Below are positions 16,704 to 24,240 of a DNA stretch of 41,794 nt, in pieces. How positions within the stretch are numbered: the first letter of the stretch is position 1; every line of letters begins with the position of its first letter. Made by a program: the position numbers and the translations under genes. The notes under the pieces are model-generated. The model was not told the DNA's origin. It was given only the letters and a program-made list of their open reading frames with translations, and did not search any database. The stretch is from Actinomycetes bacterium (GTDB lineage: Bacteria > Actinomycetota > Acidimicrobiia > IMCC26256 > PALSA-610), in the NCBI GenBank assembly GCA_025463905.1, contig JAODBJ010000147.1, positions 1 to 41,794 on the forward strand. Direction: 5' to 3'.

Positions 16704-17578
16704 GCGTGCACGCGCCAGGGGCGCCGGTCCAACGCAGGTGGTTCCCGGCGCCCCTGCGCGTCACGTTCATCAGCAGCCGGCTACGCAAGGTCGGCAAACT
16801 CGAGTCCGTCGCGCTCGGCACGTTGATCGCGCTGACAATCCTCCTGTTGCTGGTGCCACTCTTCGCTCCGCACGGCGCGACCGACGACGTCGGCAAATCG
16901 CTTACGGGTCCGAGCGTGCATCACTGGATGGGCATCGACGAACAGGGCCGCGACGTGCTCAGCCGCGTCCTGTTCGGCATGCGCACCAGTTGGTTCGCCG
17001 CATTCGAAGTCATCGCGTCCGGCGTGGTCATCGGCGGTTTGATCGGTCTCGTAGCCGGCATGAGCGGTGGTTGGATCGACAACCTCCTGATGCGCATAAC
17101 CGACGTGTTCCTGGCGCTGCCGGGCCCGTTACTCGTGTTGGCGGTGGTTTCCGCCTTGGGTCCGTCGCTTCCGCACACGCTGGTCGCGGTCGGCGTCGTC
17201 TGGTGGCCGTTCTACGCCCGCATAGTGCGCGGTGAGGTCCGCTCGATCGCGTCACGCAGCCATGTGGAAGCGGCGCGCATGGGTGGTGCCGGCCGGTTGC
17301 GCGTCGCGTTCCGCCATGTCGTCCCGGGAACCTTCGGTGCGGTGCTCGTGACCGCATCCCTCGACATCGGTGCGCTGTTGCTCACGTTGGCCGGGCTTTC
17401 CTTCCTCGGGCTCGGATCGCCGGCGCCGGCTCCGGAGCTCGGAGCGATGACGTCGCGAGGTCTCGCCTACCTGTTCGACGCGTGGTGGGTGCCGGTGTTC
17501 CCCGCATTGGGTGTGTTCCTGCTCGCGTTCATCGGCAACGTCGCCGGCGACGGCGTGCGCGACCTCGTGGAGGCTTGA
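16700..17578 (+). CDS. Dipeptide-type ABC transporter permease, DppC-like
   Basis: 292 residues; N-terminal cytoplasmic part, then a membrane helix (VALGTLIALTILLLLVPLFAP), the DppC-type lid GIDEQGRDVLSRVLFGMRTS, and further helices. The EAA-like coupling loop is HVEAARMGGAGRLRVAFRHVVPG. The order permease C before permease B is the reverse of the common dppABCDF arrangement. ATG overlaps the lipoprotein stop by 4 nt. Confidence 0.92.
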   Translation: MSVHAPGAPVQRRWFPAPLRVTFISSRLRKVGKLESVALGTLIALTILLLLVPLFAPHGATDDVGKSLTGPSVHHWMGIDEQGRDVLSRVLFGMRTSWFAAFEVIASGVVIGGLIGLVAGMSGGWIDNLLMRITDVFLALPGPLLVLAVVSALGPSLPHTLVAVGVVWWPFYARIVRGEVRSIASRSHVEAARMGGAGRLRVAFRHVVPGTFGAVLVTASLDIGALLLTLAGLSFLGLGSPAPAPELGAMTSRGLAYLFDAWWVPVFPALGVFLLAFIGNVAGDGVRDLVEA

Positions 17579-17581
17579 GCC

Positions 17582-18595
17582 GTGTCCCGGATGATCCTGG
17601 TTCGCATCGGTTCACTCATGGTCGTCTTGCTCGTGCTCACGCTCGCCGTGTTCATGATCAAGGCCGTGCTGCCGGCCGACCCGGTCCGGGCCGCCGTAGG
17701 TGCCCAGGCGAGCGAGGAGATCGTGCAGGCCAAGCGGCACGAGCTCGGCTACGACAAGCCGCTGCCGAACCAGTACGTGCGCTTCCTCGGCAACGTGATG
17801 CACGGCGACTTTGGCGACTCGCTTCGCACCCGCCGTCCGGTGCTCGACGACATCAACCGATACGCACCGGCAACGATCGAGCTTGCGCTTTGCGCCGCGC
17901 TTCTCGCCGGTTTCCTCGGCATCCTCCTCGGTTTGTGGTCCGCGCACGGCGGGCGGGGCTCGGGGAGCGCGCGCGTCACGATGCTCGCGTTCGCGTCGGC
18001 ACCCACGTTCTTTCTCGGGATCTTGCTCCTCTTGCTGTTCTACGGACGGTTGCATTGGCTGCCGGCGTCCGGCCGGCTGAGCAACAAACACGTCGACAGT
18101 GGACCGACCGGTTTCTTGATCATCGACTCGCTCATCCATCGCAACCCGGGCGAGTTGGTCGACGCGTTGCAGCATCTCGCCATACCGGCGGTGTGCCTCG
18201 CGCTCGGTCCTGCCGTCGCGATCGGTCGGGTGTTGCGCAGTTCGCTGCTCGACGTGATGCGCCAGGATTACGTGCGAACAGCACGCGCCAAGGGCCTGTC
18301 GGAGTGGATGGTGGTGCTGCGCCACGCGTTGCGCAACGCGTCCGGCCCGGCGCTGTCGATGGCCGGACTACAGGTCGGTCTGTTACTCGCCGGCGTGGTT
18401 GTCGTCGAACTCGTGTTCGCGTGGCCCGGTCTCGGCCTGTACACGCAGCAATCGATCCAGCAGGCCGACTTCCCGGCGATCATCGGCATCACGCTCGTGT
18501 TGGGCATCGCGTACGTCGCAATCAACGCAATCGTCGACGTCATGCAACTCGTCGCGGACCCAAGACTCCGGGTCGTCGGAAGAGCGGTGGCATAG
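17582..18595 (+). CDS. Dipeptide-type ABC transporter permease, DppB-like
   Basis: 337 residues with an N-terminal helix (IGSLMVVLLVLTLAVFMIKAVLP), the DppB-like ELGYDKPLPNQYVRFLGNVMHGDFGDSLRTRRPV segment, and the coupling loop DYVRTARAKGLSEWMVVLRHALRNA. GTG start 3 nt after the preceding stop. Its stop abuts the ATPase GTG with no gap. Forms the heterodimeric pore with the DppC-like protein. Confidence 0.93.
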   Translation: MSRMILVRIGSLMVVLLVLTLAVFMIKAVLPADPVRAAVGAQASEEIVQAKRHELGYDKPLPNQYVRFLGNVMHGDFGDSLRTRRPVLDDINRYAPATIELALCAALLAGFLGILLGLWSAHGGRGSGSARVTMLAFASAPTFFLGILLLLLFYGRLHWLPASGRLSNKHVDSGPTGFLIIDSLIHRNPGELVDALQHLAIPAVCLALGPAVAIGRVLRSSLLDVMRQDYVRTARAKGLSEWMVVLRHALRNASGPALSMAGLQVGLLLAGVVVVELVFAWPGLGLYTQQSIQQADFPAIIGITLVLGIAYVAINAIVDVMQLVADPRLRVVGRAVA

Positions 18596-20692
18596 GTGAG
18601 CATCATGGAAATCGAACCCGCGACGATCGACTCCGGCGGCAACGGCAGCGGCAACGTTGTCGCGTCGGTGCGCGATCTCGAAGTTGAGTTCAAAACCGGC
18701 AAGGGCATCGTGCGCGCGCTTCGAGGCGTGTCGCTCGACATCCATGCCGGCGAAGTCGTCGCGCTCGTCGGTGAGTCGGGATCGGGCAAGAGCGTCTTCG
18801 GCATGTCGTTGCTCGGACTCCTGCAAACGTCGGCGCGACCGACGATTCGCGGGCAAGTCCATGTCGCCGGCATCGACATGCTGCACGGCGCCGGCGGCGT
18901 CCGCCGCCGCGTCCGCCAAGAATTGCTCGGCGCGGTGTTCCAAGACCCGCTCACGTCGCTGAACCCGACGATGCGTGTCGGCCGTCAACTCCTCGAACGG
19001 GGCATCGACCGTGAACGGGCGCTGCGCCAACTGGGCGAAGCCGGTGTTCCCGACCCCGAGCGCCGGTTCCGCCAGTACCCGCACGAGTTGTCGGGTGGGT
19101 TGCGCCAGCGGGTGATGATCGCGATGGCGCTCGGTGGCCGCGGCGACATCGACCAGTCCCGGCGGCGTAAGAAGCGCCACGCACCGGTGGTGGACCTCGC
19201 CGGGGCGGAGGCGGCGGAGCTGCCGGTGACCGTGGCGCACGACGCGAGCGACGCGCCTCGCCTCATCGTCGCCGACGAACCGACCACCGCGCTCGACGTG
19301 AGCGTGCAAGCCCAAGTGGTGTTGCTGTTCGACCGGCTGCGGCGCGAGCACGGCTGCGCGGTGCTGCTCGTCACCCACGACCTCGGTGTCGCCGCGTCGA
19401 TTGCCGATCGGGTGGTCGTGCTCTACGGCGGGCGAGTCTGCGAGGTCGGCCCGGCCGCGAGCGTGCTGCGCGATCCCGCGCACCCCTACACGAAGGCGCT
19501 CCTCGCGGCGCGCCTGTCGGTCGACGGAACGACGGTACGCACCGATCCGATGCCCGGCGATCCGCCGAACCCGCTCGCGCTGCCACCCGGTTGCGCGTTC
19601 GCGCCACGGTGCTCGTCGGCCACGGTGGAATGCGAGGTCGAACCGCCCGAACTGACGCCGCGCGCGCGCGAGCACGCGGGGGAGGTCGCGTGCCTGCATC
19701 CATGCAGCGTCGGCGAGGCTGATGCAAGCACGTCGCGGGTTGCGGTGACGATGACGCGCGTTGCGTCGCCGCGCCCGGCGGGCGCCGGCGACGCGCTGGA
19801 GCTCGTCGACGTGAGCAAGACATACGAGGTCAACGGGGGCGGGCTCGGCAAGGCGAAGCTCGTCGCGGTCGATTCGGTGACGCTCACGGTGCCCGCGCGA
19901 GGTTCGGTCGCGCTGGTGGGGGAGAGCGGGTGCGGCAAGACAACCACGTTGCGCATCGCGACCGGTCTCCTCCAACCGGACCGCGGGTCGGTGCGTTGGG
20001 CGCCCGACGGTGGCCGCCCGCAACTCATCTTCCAAGACTGCGGAAGTTCGCTCACGCCGTGGATGTCGATCGGCATGCAGGTCGAGGAGCGGCTCCGAAT
20101 GCTCGGTGTGCCAAAGGGGCAGCGCCAAGCGAAGGCGCTCGACTATCTCGGTCGGGTCGGTCTCGATCGGCGAGCATCGGAGTCGAAGCCGCGCGAGTTG
20201 TCGGGTGGTCAGCGCCAGCGCGCAGTGATCGCGCGAGCGCTGGCATCCGATCCGAAGCTGCTCGTCTGCGACGAACCGGTAAGCGCGCTCGACGCGTCGC
20301 TCGCTGTCCGCGTCCTCACGCTGCTCGAATCGCTGCGCGACGATCTCGGCGTCGCGCTGCTCGTCGTCACCCACGACCTCGCCGCGGCGCGCCGCATCGC
20401 GGACGAGGTGGCCGTGATGTACCTCGGCGCGATCGTGGAGCAGGCACCGGCGGATGTGCTGTTCGAACACCCGTCGCATCCGTATACGCAGGGTTTGATC
20501 GCCGCGAGCCCGACGACCGAGCCGGGACGTCTTTCGCCGACCCTCGCGGGCGAGGCGCCGAGCGCGATCGGCGAACGGCACGGCTGCGCGTTCGCGCCTC
20601 GTTGCCCCGTCGCGACCGAGGTGTGCGTCGAGGAGACGCCGGAGTTCAAGGTTCGCGGCGCCGGCTTACCCGTCGCCTGTCATCACGCCTGA
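18596..20692 (+). CDS. Fused double ABC ATPase, DppD-DppF-like
   Basis: 698 residues holding two nucleotide-binding domains, each with an oligopeptide-type C-terminal motif (CAFAPRC). Domain 1: Walker A GESGSGKS, Q-loop FQDPLTSLNPTM, signature LSGGLRQRV (166-), Walker B LIVADEPTTALD. Domain 2: GESGCGKT, FQDCGSSLTPWM, LSGGQRQRA, LLVCDEPVSALD. Unusually, about 37 extra residues (180-216, with SRRRKKRH) lie between signature and Walker B in domain 1, where family members have only a few. A single fused chain replaces DppD plus DppF. GTG 18596 directly follows the permease stop; ATG 18605 (third codon) is an alternative. Confidence 0.9.
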   Translation: MSIMEIEPATIDSGGNGSGNVVASVRDLEVEFKTGKGIVRALRGVSLDIHAGEVVALVGESGSGKSVFGMSLLGLLQTSARPTIRGQVHVAGIDMLHGAGGVRRRVRQELLGAVFQDPLTSLNPTMRVGRQLLERGIDRERALRQLGEAGVPDPERRFRQYPHELSGGLRQRVMIAMALGGRGDIDQSRRRKKRHAPVVDLAGAEAAELPVTVAHDASDAPRLIVADEPTTALDVSVQAQVVLLFDRLRREHGCAVLLVTHDLGVAASIADRVVVLYGGRVCEVGPAASVLRDPAHPYTKALLAARLSVDGTTVRTDPMPGDPPNPLALPPGCAFAPRCSSATVECEVEPPELTPRAREHAGEVACLHPCSVGEADASTSRVAVTMTRVASPRPAGAGDALELVDVSKTYEVNGGGLGKAKLVAVDSVTLTVPARGSVALVGESGCGKTTTLRIATGLLQPDRGSVRWAPDGGRPQLIFQDCGSSLTPWMSIGMQVEERLRMLGVPKGQRQAKALDYLGRVGLDRRASESKPRELSGGQRQRAVIARALASDPKLLVCDEPVSALDASLAVRVLTLLESLRDDLGVALLVVTHDLAAARRIADEVAVMYLGAIVEQAPADVLFEHPSHPYTQGLIAASPTTEPGRLSPTLAGEAPSAIGERHGCAFAPRCPVATEVCVEETPEFKVRGAGLPVACHHA
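19133..19243 (+). other. In-frame 37-codon insertion with inverted repeat inside the first ABC domain
   Basis: Sits exactly between AMAL (end of the signature helix) and the SDAPRLIVADEP strand. Its DNA contains GCGCCACGCACCGG (19174-19187) and CCGGTG-AC-CGTGGCGC (19223-19238), a 14-bp inverted repeat with a 2-nt bulge and 35-nt loop. The coded residues are basic then Ala/Val/Glu-rich. Boundaries are estimated by comparison with the usual Dpp motif spacing. Confidence 0.55.
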
Positions 20693-20718
20693 AATCGTGT
20701 TGACGGGGCCACCGAACT

Positions 20719-20770
20719 GGTTTTGATCTCAAAAACCGGCCGCTTTCGGGGTCTTTCTGAGATCAAAACC
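20719..20770. repeat. Palindromic repeat, copy A (about 52 bp)
   Basis: GGTTTTGATCTCA and TGAGATCAAAACC form perfect 13-bp arms around a 26-nt centre. A second copy with the same right arm lies at 31112-31162. It is AT-rich compared with its surroundings, lies between the convergent ATPase and lactonase-like genes, and its right arm supplies the last sense codon and stop (TTT TGA) of the minus-strand gene. It probably acts as a bidirectional terminator as well as being a dispersed repeat. Confidence 0.75.
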
Positions 20771-21605
20771 CCATTCTTTCGTCCCAGGTGGGGTAGCCGA
20801 GCTCGCGGGTGAAGGCGGGCCACACGTCGGGATCGTGACCCGGCAGCAGGCGGTACCCGCGCGCGGCGGCGATCGACTTCAGCCGCCGGATTGCTTCGAC
20901 GGTCTGTTCGGGCGGCATCCCGATCGCGTGGCCGACGGGTAGCTCGTCGTCGAGGTTCTCCTGAAGATCGGCGGCATCGAACGCGAACACGTACCCGCCG
21001 CCACCGACCGACTCGTCGAGATCGATCACGAAGCTTTGATGCCCCGGCGAATGCCCGGCGGTGAGTACCGCGGTGACGCCGGGCGCGATCTCGACGTCGC
21101 CGTCGGCGACGTGCCAGTCGATGTTCGGGTCGTCGACATCGACGCGGAACATCGCGTTGCGTTCCGGTTCTGGGTGCGGCGAGTCCAGCACGTACTCGAG
21201 TTCCGCGCGCTGCGCGAACACCGGTACCTCACCGGCGAACCAGCGCAACCCGCCCGAGTGGTCGAGATGGAAGTGGCTCACGCCCACTGCGGTAACGATC
21301 GACGGGTCGAGGCCCACGAGGTCGAACGCGGCGACGAGTGGATCGCGCACCGGGTCCGGGAGTTCTGCTTCGTAGTCGCCGAGGCTGTCGTTGAACCGGC
21401 GCCGGAACGGGACGTCGCGTACGAACGCCGGGTTGAAGCCCGTGTCGAGCAACAGCCAGCCGCCGTCCACTTCGCACAGCACTCCGGGCACCGGTTCTCG
21501 CATCCGGATCGACGGGTCCGCGCCGTATACGGACACCGACTTGCCCAGGTGCTCCCATCCGAAGGTGAGCGGTACGACTCGCCGTACGCCGCTCATCGTG
21601 CGCAC
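20763..21605 (-). CDS. Metallo-beta-lactamase-fold hydrolase, AHL-lactonase-like
   Basis: 280 residues. Zinc motif H111-F-H113-L-D115-H116 (SHFHLDHSGG), then GHSPGHQS, the bridging Asp in FAFDAAD and a late His in LLPGHDPDVW. The layout (VPGVLCEVDGGWLLLDTGFN at the start) resembles N-acyl-homoserine lactonases such as AttM/AiiA, but many lactonases and esterases share it. GTG 21605 or ATG 21596 could be the start; neither has a clear ribosome-binding site. Divergent from a second MBL-fold gene across about 70 nt. Its stop codon lies inside palindromic repeat copy A. Confidence 0.82.
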   Translation of the reverse strand: MRTMSGVRRVVPLTFGWEHLGKSVSVYGADPSIRMREPVPGVLCEVDGGWLLLDTGFNPAFVRDVPFRRRFNDSLGDYEAELPDPVRDPLVAAFDLVGLDPSIVTAVGVSHFHLDHSGGLRWFAGEVPVFAQRAELEYVLDSPHPEPERNAMFRVDVDDPNIDWHVADGDVEIAPGVTAVLTAGHSPGHQSFVIDLDESVGGGGYVFAFDAADLQENLDDELPVGHAIGMPPEQTVEAIRRLKSIAAARGYRLLPGHDPDVWPAFTRELGYPTWDERMGF

Positions 21606-21676
21606 ATGGTTTCATGTTCACGATGCCGTGACGTTTCCGACATCGCCTGGTCTTCCCATCGACGGAGCATCGTTGC

Positions 21677-22516
21677 GTGACCCTTCCTGTGATTGATCCA
21701 TGGTTCGCTCGTCGTCGCGTCGACGACCGCATCACCCTGCTGTGGGAACCGCACGTCGACCGGCTCGTGCAGTGCAACATCTGGCACGTGCGCGGCCGCG
21801 ACCGCGACCTCCTCGTCGACACCGGCCTCGGAATCGCGTCGCTGCGTAGTGCCGCCACTGACCTGTTCGACAACCGCCTGCTCGCCGTGGCGACGCACTT
21901 CCACTACGACCACACCGGCAGCCTGCACGAGTTCGACCAGCGCGCGATCCATCGCGCCGAGGCCGCGGTGATCGCGGAAGAAGGCGGGATCGGCGGTGGG
22001 CTCGTCGTCGCCGACATTCCCGACGACGTACGCGACGCGATCGTCACCGGCGGGTATCCCCTCGACGACGACCTGCTCGTCAGTGCGGTGCCCGACGCTG
22101 GTTATGACCCGTCGACCTACACCGTGCCGCCCACCGCGCCCACGATCGTGCTCGACGAAGGCGACGTCATCGACCTGGGCGACAGCGCGTTCGAGGTGCT
22201 GCACCTGCCCGGCCATTCGCCTGGGAGCATCGGCCTCTGGGAGGCGTCGACCGCGACGTTGTTTTCGGGCGACGCGCTTTACGACGGCCCCCTGCTCGAC
22301 GAAGTGCCCGGCGCCGACATCGAGGCCTACATCACGACGATGGAACGCCTGCGCGATCTGCCGGCCGGCGTGGTGCACGCAGGTCACGACCCGAGCTTCG
22401 GGCGCGAACGTCTCGTCGAGCTCACGACGGCGTACCTCGACATGCGTAAGCCCGGTCATGGCAACGTTGCCGCACTGTCGTCCGCGGCGGGCTCCGCGTT
22501 CCCCGAACCCAAGTAG
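21677..22516 (+). CDS. Metallo-beta-lactamase-fold hydrolase
   Basis: 279 residues. Zinc motif H74-F-H76-Y-D78-H79 (THFHYDHTGS), LPGHSPGSIGLW, SGDALYDGPL (bridging Asp) and VHAGHDPSFGR. Hydrolase of unknown substrate; it is less lactonase-like than its divergent neighbour, with which it shares only the fold. GTG 21677 has a GGAG about 9 nt upstream. The last 61 nt overlap, tail to tail, the end of the allophanate hydrolase gene on the other strand. Confidence 0.82.
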   Translation: MTLPVIDPWFARRRVDDRITLLWEPHVDRLVQCNIWHVRGRDRDLLVDTGLGIASLRSAATDLFDNRLLAVATHFHYDHTGSLHEFDQRAIHRAEAAVIAEEGGIGGGLVVADIPDDVRDAIVTGGYPLDDDLLVSAVPDAGYDPSTYTVPPTAPTIVLDEGDVIDLGDSAFEVLHLPGHSPGSIGLWEASTATLFSGDALYDGPLLDEVPGADIEAYITTMERLRDLPAGVVHAGHDPSFGRERLVELTTAYLDMRKPGHGNVAALSSAAGSAFPEPK

Positions 22517-24240
22517 GCCCGCCAGCCGCCGAAGTCGGTGATCTCTCGTGCGTGTTCGAGCGCGTACGGCTCGCAGACGAAGCCCGGCACCCAGGTTCCG
22601 TCGGCGAGTTCGAGCGAGCCGATCCCGAGGGGCGTGCGCACACCGGCGACGAAGCGCCCGAACGCGGCGTCGTCGAGCGCCCACACTTCGACCTCGATCG
22701 CGCGGCCGCGTTCGGTGTCGCGCACGAGGCCGGGCTTGGGCGGCGTGACACGCAGGTCGAACAGCCGGTAGCTGAAGCTTGTCGTCGTCTGCGCGACGAA
22801 GCTTCCGCGGAGGTCGCGCAGTTGCGCATTGAGCGGCTGGCCGCGCAGGTGAGCGCCCGCGACTGCGACCAGGTGTTGCGACGCCGTCGATGGCGGTGCG
22901 AATGTCGGTGTCACTTCGTCGCGATAGGTCGAGGCGAGCGCAAGCAGCGCTCGGTCCGCGAAGGCGGGACCGATGAACGACACGCCGAACGGCAAGCCGG
23001 ACGCGCGCCGGCCCGCGGGGACCGCGATCCCTGCGAGGTCGAGTGGGTTGACGAAGTTGGTGTACGCACCGAGTTCCCGGCTCGTTGCGATCGGCGCCGC
23101 GAGCGCATCCGCGATGGTGGGATGCCGAGCAATTGTCGGCAAGAACATCGCGTCGATCGTGCGCCAGAGCGGTTTCGTCGCGGCGTGGACCCGTTCCAAG
23201 CGATCGAGGGCACGGAAGGCCGATGGTCCGTCGTATCCGGCGGCTTCGAGCACGATCTTGCGCACGGAGGGGTCGACTGCGTCCGGGTCGGCGGCGACGA
23301 ACTGGCCGAACGCGGCGTAGCGCTCGGCGATGATGGCACTCTCGTAGAGGAGTGTGGCCGCCTCGTGAAACGGTTCGAAGTCGAACGGCACGAGCGTCGC
23401 ACCGGTGGCGTCGAGTGCGTCGAGCGCGGCTTCGTAGCAGACGGCTGCATCGTTGTCGCCGAACCAATCGAGGGTTCGCGGCACGCCGATCCTCCATTGC
23501 GCGGGCGCCGGGAAATCGGTGCCCGCGCGTGCGTACGGATCGTCGGGGTCGCGGTCGGCAACGACGCCGAACACGCGCGCGACATCGCGGCACGACGGTG
23601 CGAACACCGATACGCAATCGAGTGACCACGCGGCAGGGACCACACCGCGGGTCGTGAGTCGTCCCCGACTGGGCTTCATGCCGACGACGCCGCAACACGC
23701 GGCCGGCACGCGTCCGGATCCGGCGGTGTCGGTGCCGAGCGCGAAGGCCACGTCGCCTCGCGCGACCACCGTTGCAGAGCCCGAACTCGAGCCGCCCGCG
23801 ATGTACGCGGAGTCGATCGGGTTCGCGCAGATCCCGAAGTCGGGTGAGCGCACGCCGACCAGCCCGGTGGCGAACTGGTCCATGTTGGTCTTGCCCGCGA
23901 AGATCGCGCCCGCGTCGAGCAGATGTTGCACGACCGGTGCCGACTCTTCGGCGACGTACGCGAAGCTGCGTACTCCGGCGGTTGTGGGGACGTCCGCGAC
24001 GTCGATGTTGTCCTTCACCGCGAACGGCACACCCCGCAGCGGCAGGACGTCGGTCTCGGGCCGCTCGGCGAGCTCGCGTACCCGGGCCCGAAGTTCGTCT
24101 TCGCCGACGGCGTAGGTCCACGCCGTGGTTGGCGGGGCTGCGCCGCGTCGCGTGAGAAGTTCGTCGACGAGCGCGTCGAGGTTCGTGGCTGCGAGTGCCT
24201 GTGCGTCCTCGATTGCCCAGTGGCGGCTGGTTTCAGGCAT
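22456..24240 (-). CDS. atzF: Allophanate hydrolase (AtzF-like)
   Basis: 594 residues, the family's usual length. N-terminal amidase-signature domain with Lys76 (AVKDN), cis-Ser151/152 (GGSSSGS) and nucleophile Ser175 (TDTAGSGR). C-terminal domain (about 455-580: YRLFDLRVTPPKPGLVRD ... FGGWRAYL) matches the allophanate hydrolase C-terminal domain that decarboxylates the N-carboxycarbamate product. Reaction: allophanate to ammonia and CO2. Start overlaps the carboxylase stop by 8 nt. Final gene of the guanidine/urea operon. About 19 residues follow the conserved GGWRAYL end and fall in the overlap with the neighbouring MBL gene. Confidence 0.92.
   Translation of the reverse strand: MPETSRHWAIEDAQALAATNLDALVDELLTRRGAAPPTTAWTYAVGEDELRARVRELAERPETDVLPLRGVPFAVKDNIDVADVPTTAGVRSFAYVAEESAPVVQHLLDAGAIFAGKTNMDQFATGLVGVRSPDFGICANPIDSAYIAGGSSSGSATVVARGDVAFALGTDTAGSGRVPAACCGVVGMKPSRGRLTTRGVVPAAWSLDCVSVFAPSCRDVARVFGVVADRDPDDPYARAGTDFPAPAQWRIGVPRTLDWFGDNDAAVCYEAALDALDATGATLVPFDFEPFHEAATLLYESAIIAERYAAFGQFVAADPDAVDPSVRKIVLEAAGYDGPSAFRALDRLERVHAATKPLWRTIDAMFLPTIARHPTIADALAAPIATSRELGAYTNFVNPLDLAGIAVPAGRRASGLPFGVSFIGPAFADRALLALASTYRDEVTPTFAPPSTASQHLVAVAGAHLRGQPLNAQLRDLRGSFVAQTTTSFSYRLFDLRVTPPKPGLVRDTERGRAIEVEVWALDDAAFGRFVAGVRTPLGIGSLELADGTWVPGFVCEPYALEHAREITDFGGWRAYLGSGNAEPAADDSAATLP

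Noticed and set aside
18383-20581. 732-residue antisense ORF opposite the double ABC ATPase, and similar long ORFs at 21593-24121 and 24956-27421
   Set aside because: They mirror real genes in another frame, are rich in Arg/Ala/Val/Asp as expected for GC-rich shadows, and show no domain or motif.
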